Assembly: GCF_003944835.1 (NCBI RefSeq)
Contig: NZ_RWIV01000001.1
Location: 2,465,001-2,529,000 of the forward strand
Length of the DNA stretch: 64,000 nt
Direction: 5' to 3'
From: Bacillus sp. HMF5848
Lineage (GTDB): Bacteria > Bacillota > Bacilli > Bacillales > HMF5848
Shown here: in pieces, positions 63,180 through 64,000 of the stretch
How positions within the stretch are numbered: position 1 is the first letter of the stretch
Layout of the letters: each line of letters starts with the position of its first letter
Program-made: the position numbers and the translations under genes
Notes under the pieces: generated by a model
What the model was told of the DNA's origin: nothing
The model's database searches: none
The model's input: the letters and a program-made list of their open reading frames with translations, nothing else

Positions 63180-64000
63180 TCAATCAGACTTTGAAACAAG
63201 TAGCTTTTTCCGATACTCTGTTGGCGAGGCGTGACACATTTTTTTAAACACTTTACTGAAATAGTTCGGATCATGGTACCCAACCTCAAACGTAATTTCT
63301 TTCAAGCTTTTTGACGGGTCCCGCATCAGTTTCTTGGCTTTCTCAATACGACACTCCGTTAAAAAGTGGATGTAATTAACGCCAAGCTGTTCTTTGAAAA
63401 TCTTACTAATATAAATAGGACTTAAGCCCACTTTGCGGCCAAGTGCCTCTAAAGATATATCCTCATGAGCATGATCAATGATATACTGTCTAATTTGTTG
63501 AATCGTATCGTCTTCTAGCTCAGCATTATACTCCTCATATGACTGTTTCATTCTTTCTAGCAAATGATTTGTTTCGGCACGTAATTGCCGTAGGTCAGTA
63601 GCTTGAAAAGAATAAAACGGCGCATCGGGCTCTACCCCCATTTCGCTCAGTACACGATAGGAAATCCAAAGAAGCTCCATGACACGTTGCTGAACCTGCA
63701 GGAGATTGATTCCCTCTTTTTCAAGGCGATCTATGACTTCCGTAAAGCTGTCGTAAATATCATCCCACTCACCATTACGAATGTGATCAAAAAATTGCTG
63801 TTCACGTTGCTTGGACGTTTCCTCATCAAAGCCTGATACAAGCGCAGGTAAATCTGCATAAAACCTATATTTCACAGGAAGCGTTGTATCTCTTGTAGCA
63901 ATGAGTGACTCTTGATAGGACTGTTTGATTTCATCTAAAGAACTATATACATTCCCAATACCAATAAACCATTCCTTGTTGTCATCTGCTTTTGCTAATG
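63180..64000 (-). CDS. YesN-type response regulator with AraC domain, 5' end missing
   Basis: The frame is open to the window edge, so the receiver domain lies outside. Visible are the linker/GGDEF-like part (EWFIGIGNVYSSLDEIKQSY QES), a helical stretch, and a C-terminal AraC domain with two helix-turn-helix units: ISLEALGRKVGLSPIYISKI FKEQLG and LKEITFEVGYHDPNYFSKVF KKMCHASPTEYRK. It probably acts with an upstream LytS-like kinase and the XylF-like lipoprotein 25 bp downstream, and may activate chvE-gguAB. At least 273 aa are in the window. Confidence 0.88.
   Translation of the reverse strand, partial: LAKADDNKEWFIGIGNVYSSLDEIKQSYQESLIATRDTTLPVKYRFYADLPALVSGFDEETSKQREQQFFDHIRNGEWDDIYDSFTEVIDRLEKEGINLLQVQQRVMELLWISYRVLSEMGVEPDAPFYSFQATDLRQLRAETNHLLERMKQSYEEYNAELEDDTIQQIRQYIIDHAHEDISLEALGRKVGLSPIYISKIFKEQLGVNYIHFLTECRIEKAKKLMRDPSKSLKEITFEVGYHDPNYFSKVFKKMCHASPTEYRKKLLVSKSD

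Overview
The window comes from a low-GC, endospore-forming Bacillaceae. The evidence is a Bacillus-type 16S rRNA gene with its rrn leader, strong AGGAGG ribosome binding sites, CotM/GerP-like spore coat and germination genes with sigma-K-type promoters, CwlJ, a YjcZ-family peptide, CcpA-type cre logic and many small GNAT acetyltransferases. The genus cannot be fixed from the sequence. No tRNA gene or CRISPR array was seen.

Layout. 1-1484: 5' part of a 16S gene on the minus strand with its promoter. 1.7-6.7 kb: nitroreductase, a hypothetical, and an ALDH/iron-ADH/thioesterase operon. 7-10 kb: a two-gene partner-switching module in which a GAF-LOV-PAS-PAS-PP2C-HATPase protein overlaps a STAS anti-sigma antagonist, with a complete blue-light Cys motif. 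10.2-12.2 kb: a group II intron with its reverse transcriptase, sitting just behind a terminator. 12.2-15.6 kb: a deleted ECF sigma/anti-sigma locus, then a TetR regulator with a UGT-type glycosyltransferase. 15.6-18.3 kb: spore coat/germination cluster. 18.5-30.5 kb: accessory region rich in GNATs, a pentapeptide-repeat protein, a 21-bp periodic repeat and a bacterial staygreen homologue.

30.6-43.1 kb is an anaerobic redox block. It holds a PucR-type regulator with a YyaE-like molybdenum oxidoreductase and Fe-S proteins, then, on the opposite strand, torD-dmsA-dmsB-dmsC and a radical SAM gene. Divergent from torD is a DsbA/FrnE-like gene whose first active-site Cys codon is an in-frame UGA (U-P-F-C). 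47.0-47.8 kb holds a TlpA-like thioredoxin-fold gene with an in-frame UGA directly after the WASW motif (U-R-C). In both genes a hairpin meeting the published bacterial SECIS rules follows the UGA at the right distance. Two such genes 5 kb apart make selenocysteine coding more likely than two chance nonsense mutations. This is the main finding; it needs selA/selB/selC/selD elsewhere in the genome.

43-56 kb: ordinary accessory genes, a decayed Crp/Fnr regulator, an FAD disulfide oxidoreductase with a TVP38 membrane protein, a secreted nuclease, an SDR enzyme, and several copies of a GGGGACGGTTCTC palindromic intergenic repeat. 56.9-64 kb: sugar uptake region with chvE-gguA-gguB (cre site in front), cwlJ with a truncated tandem duplicate, and a XylF-like lipoprotein next to a YesN-type response regulator that runs off the window.
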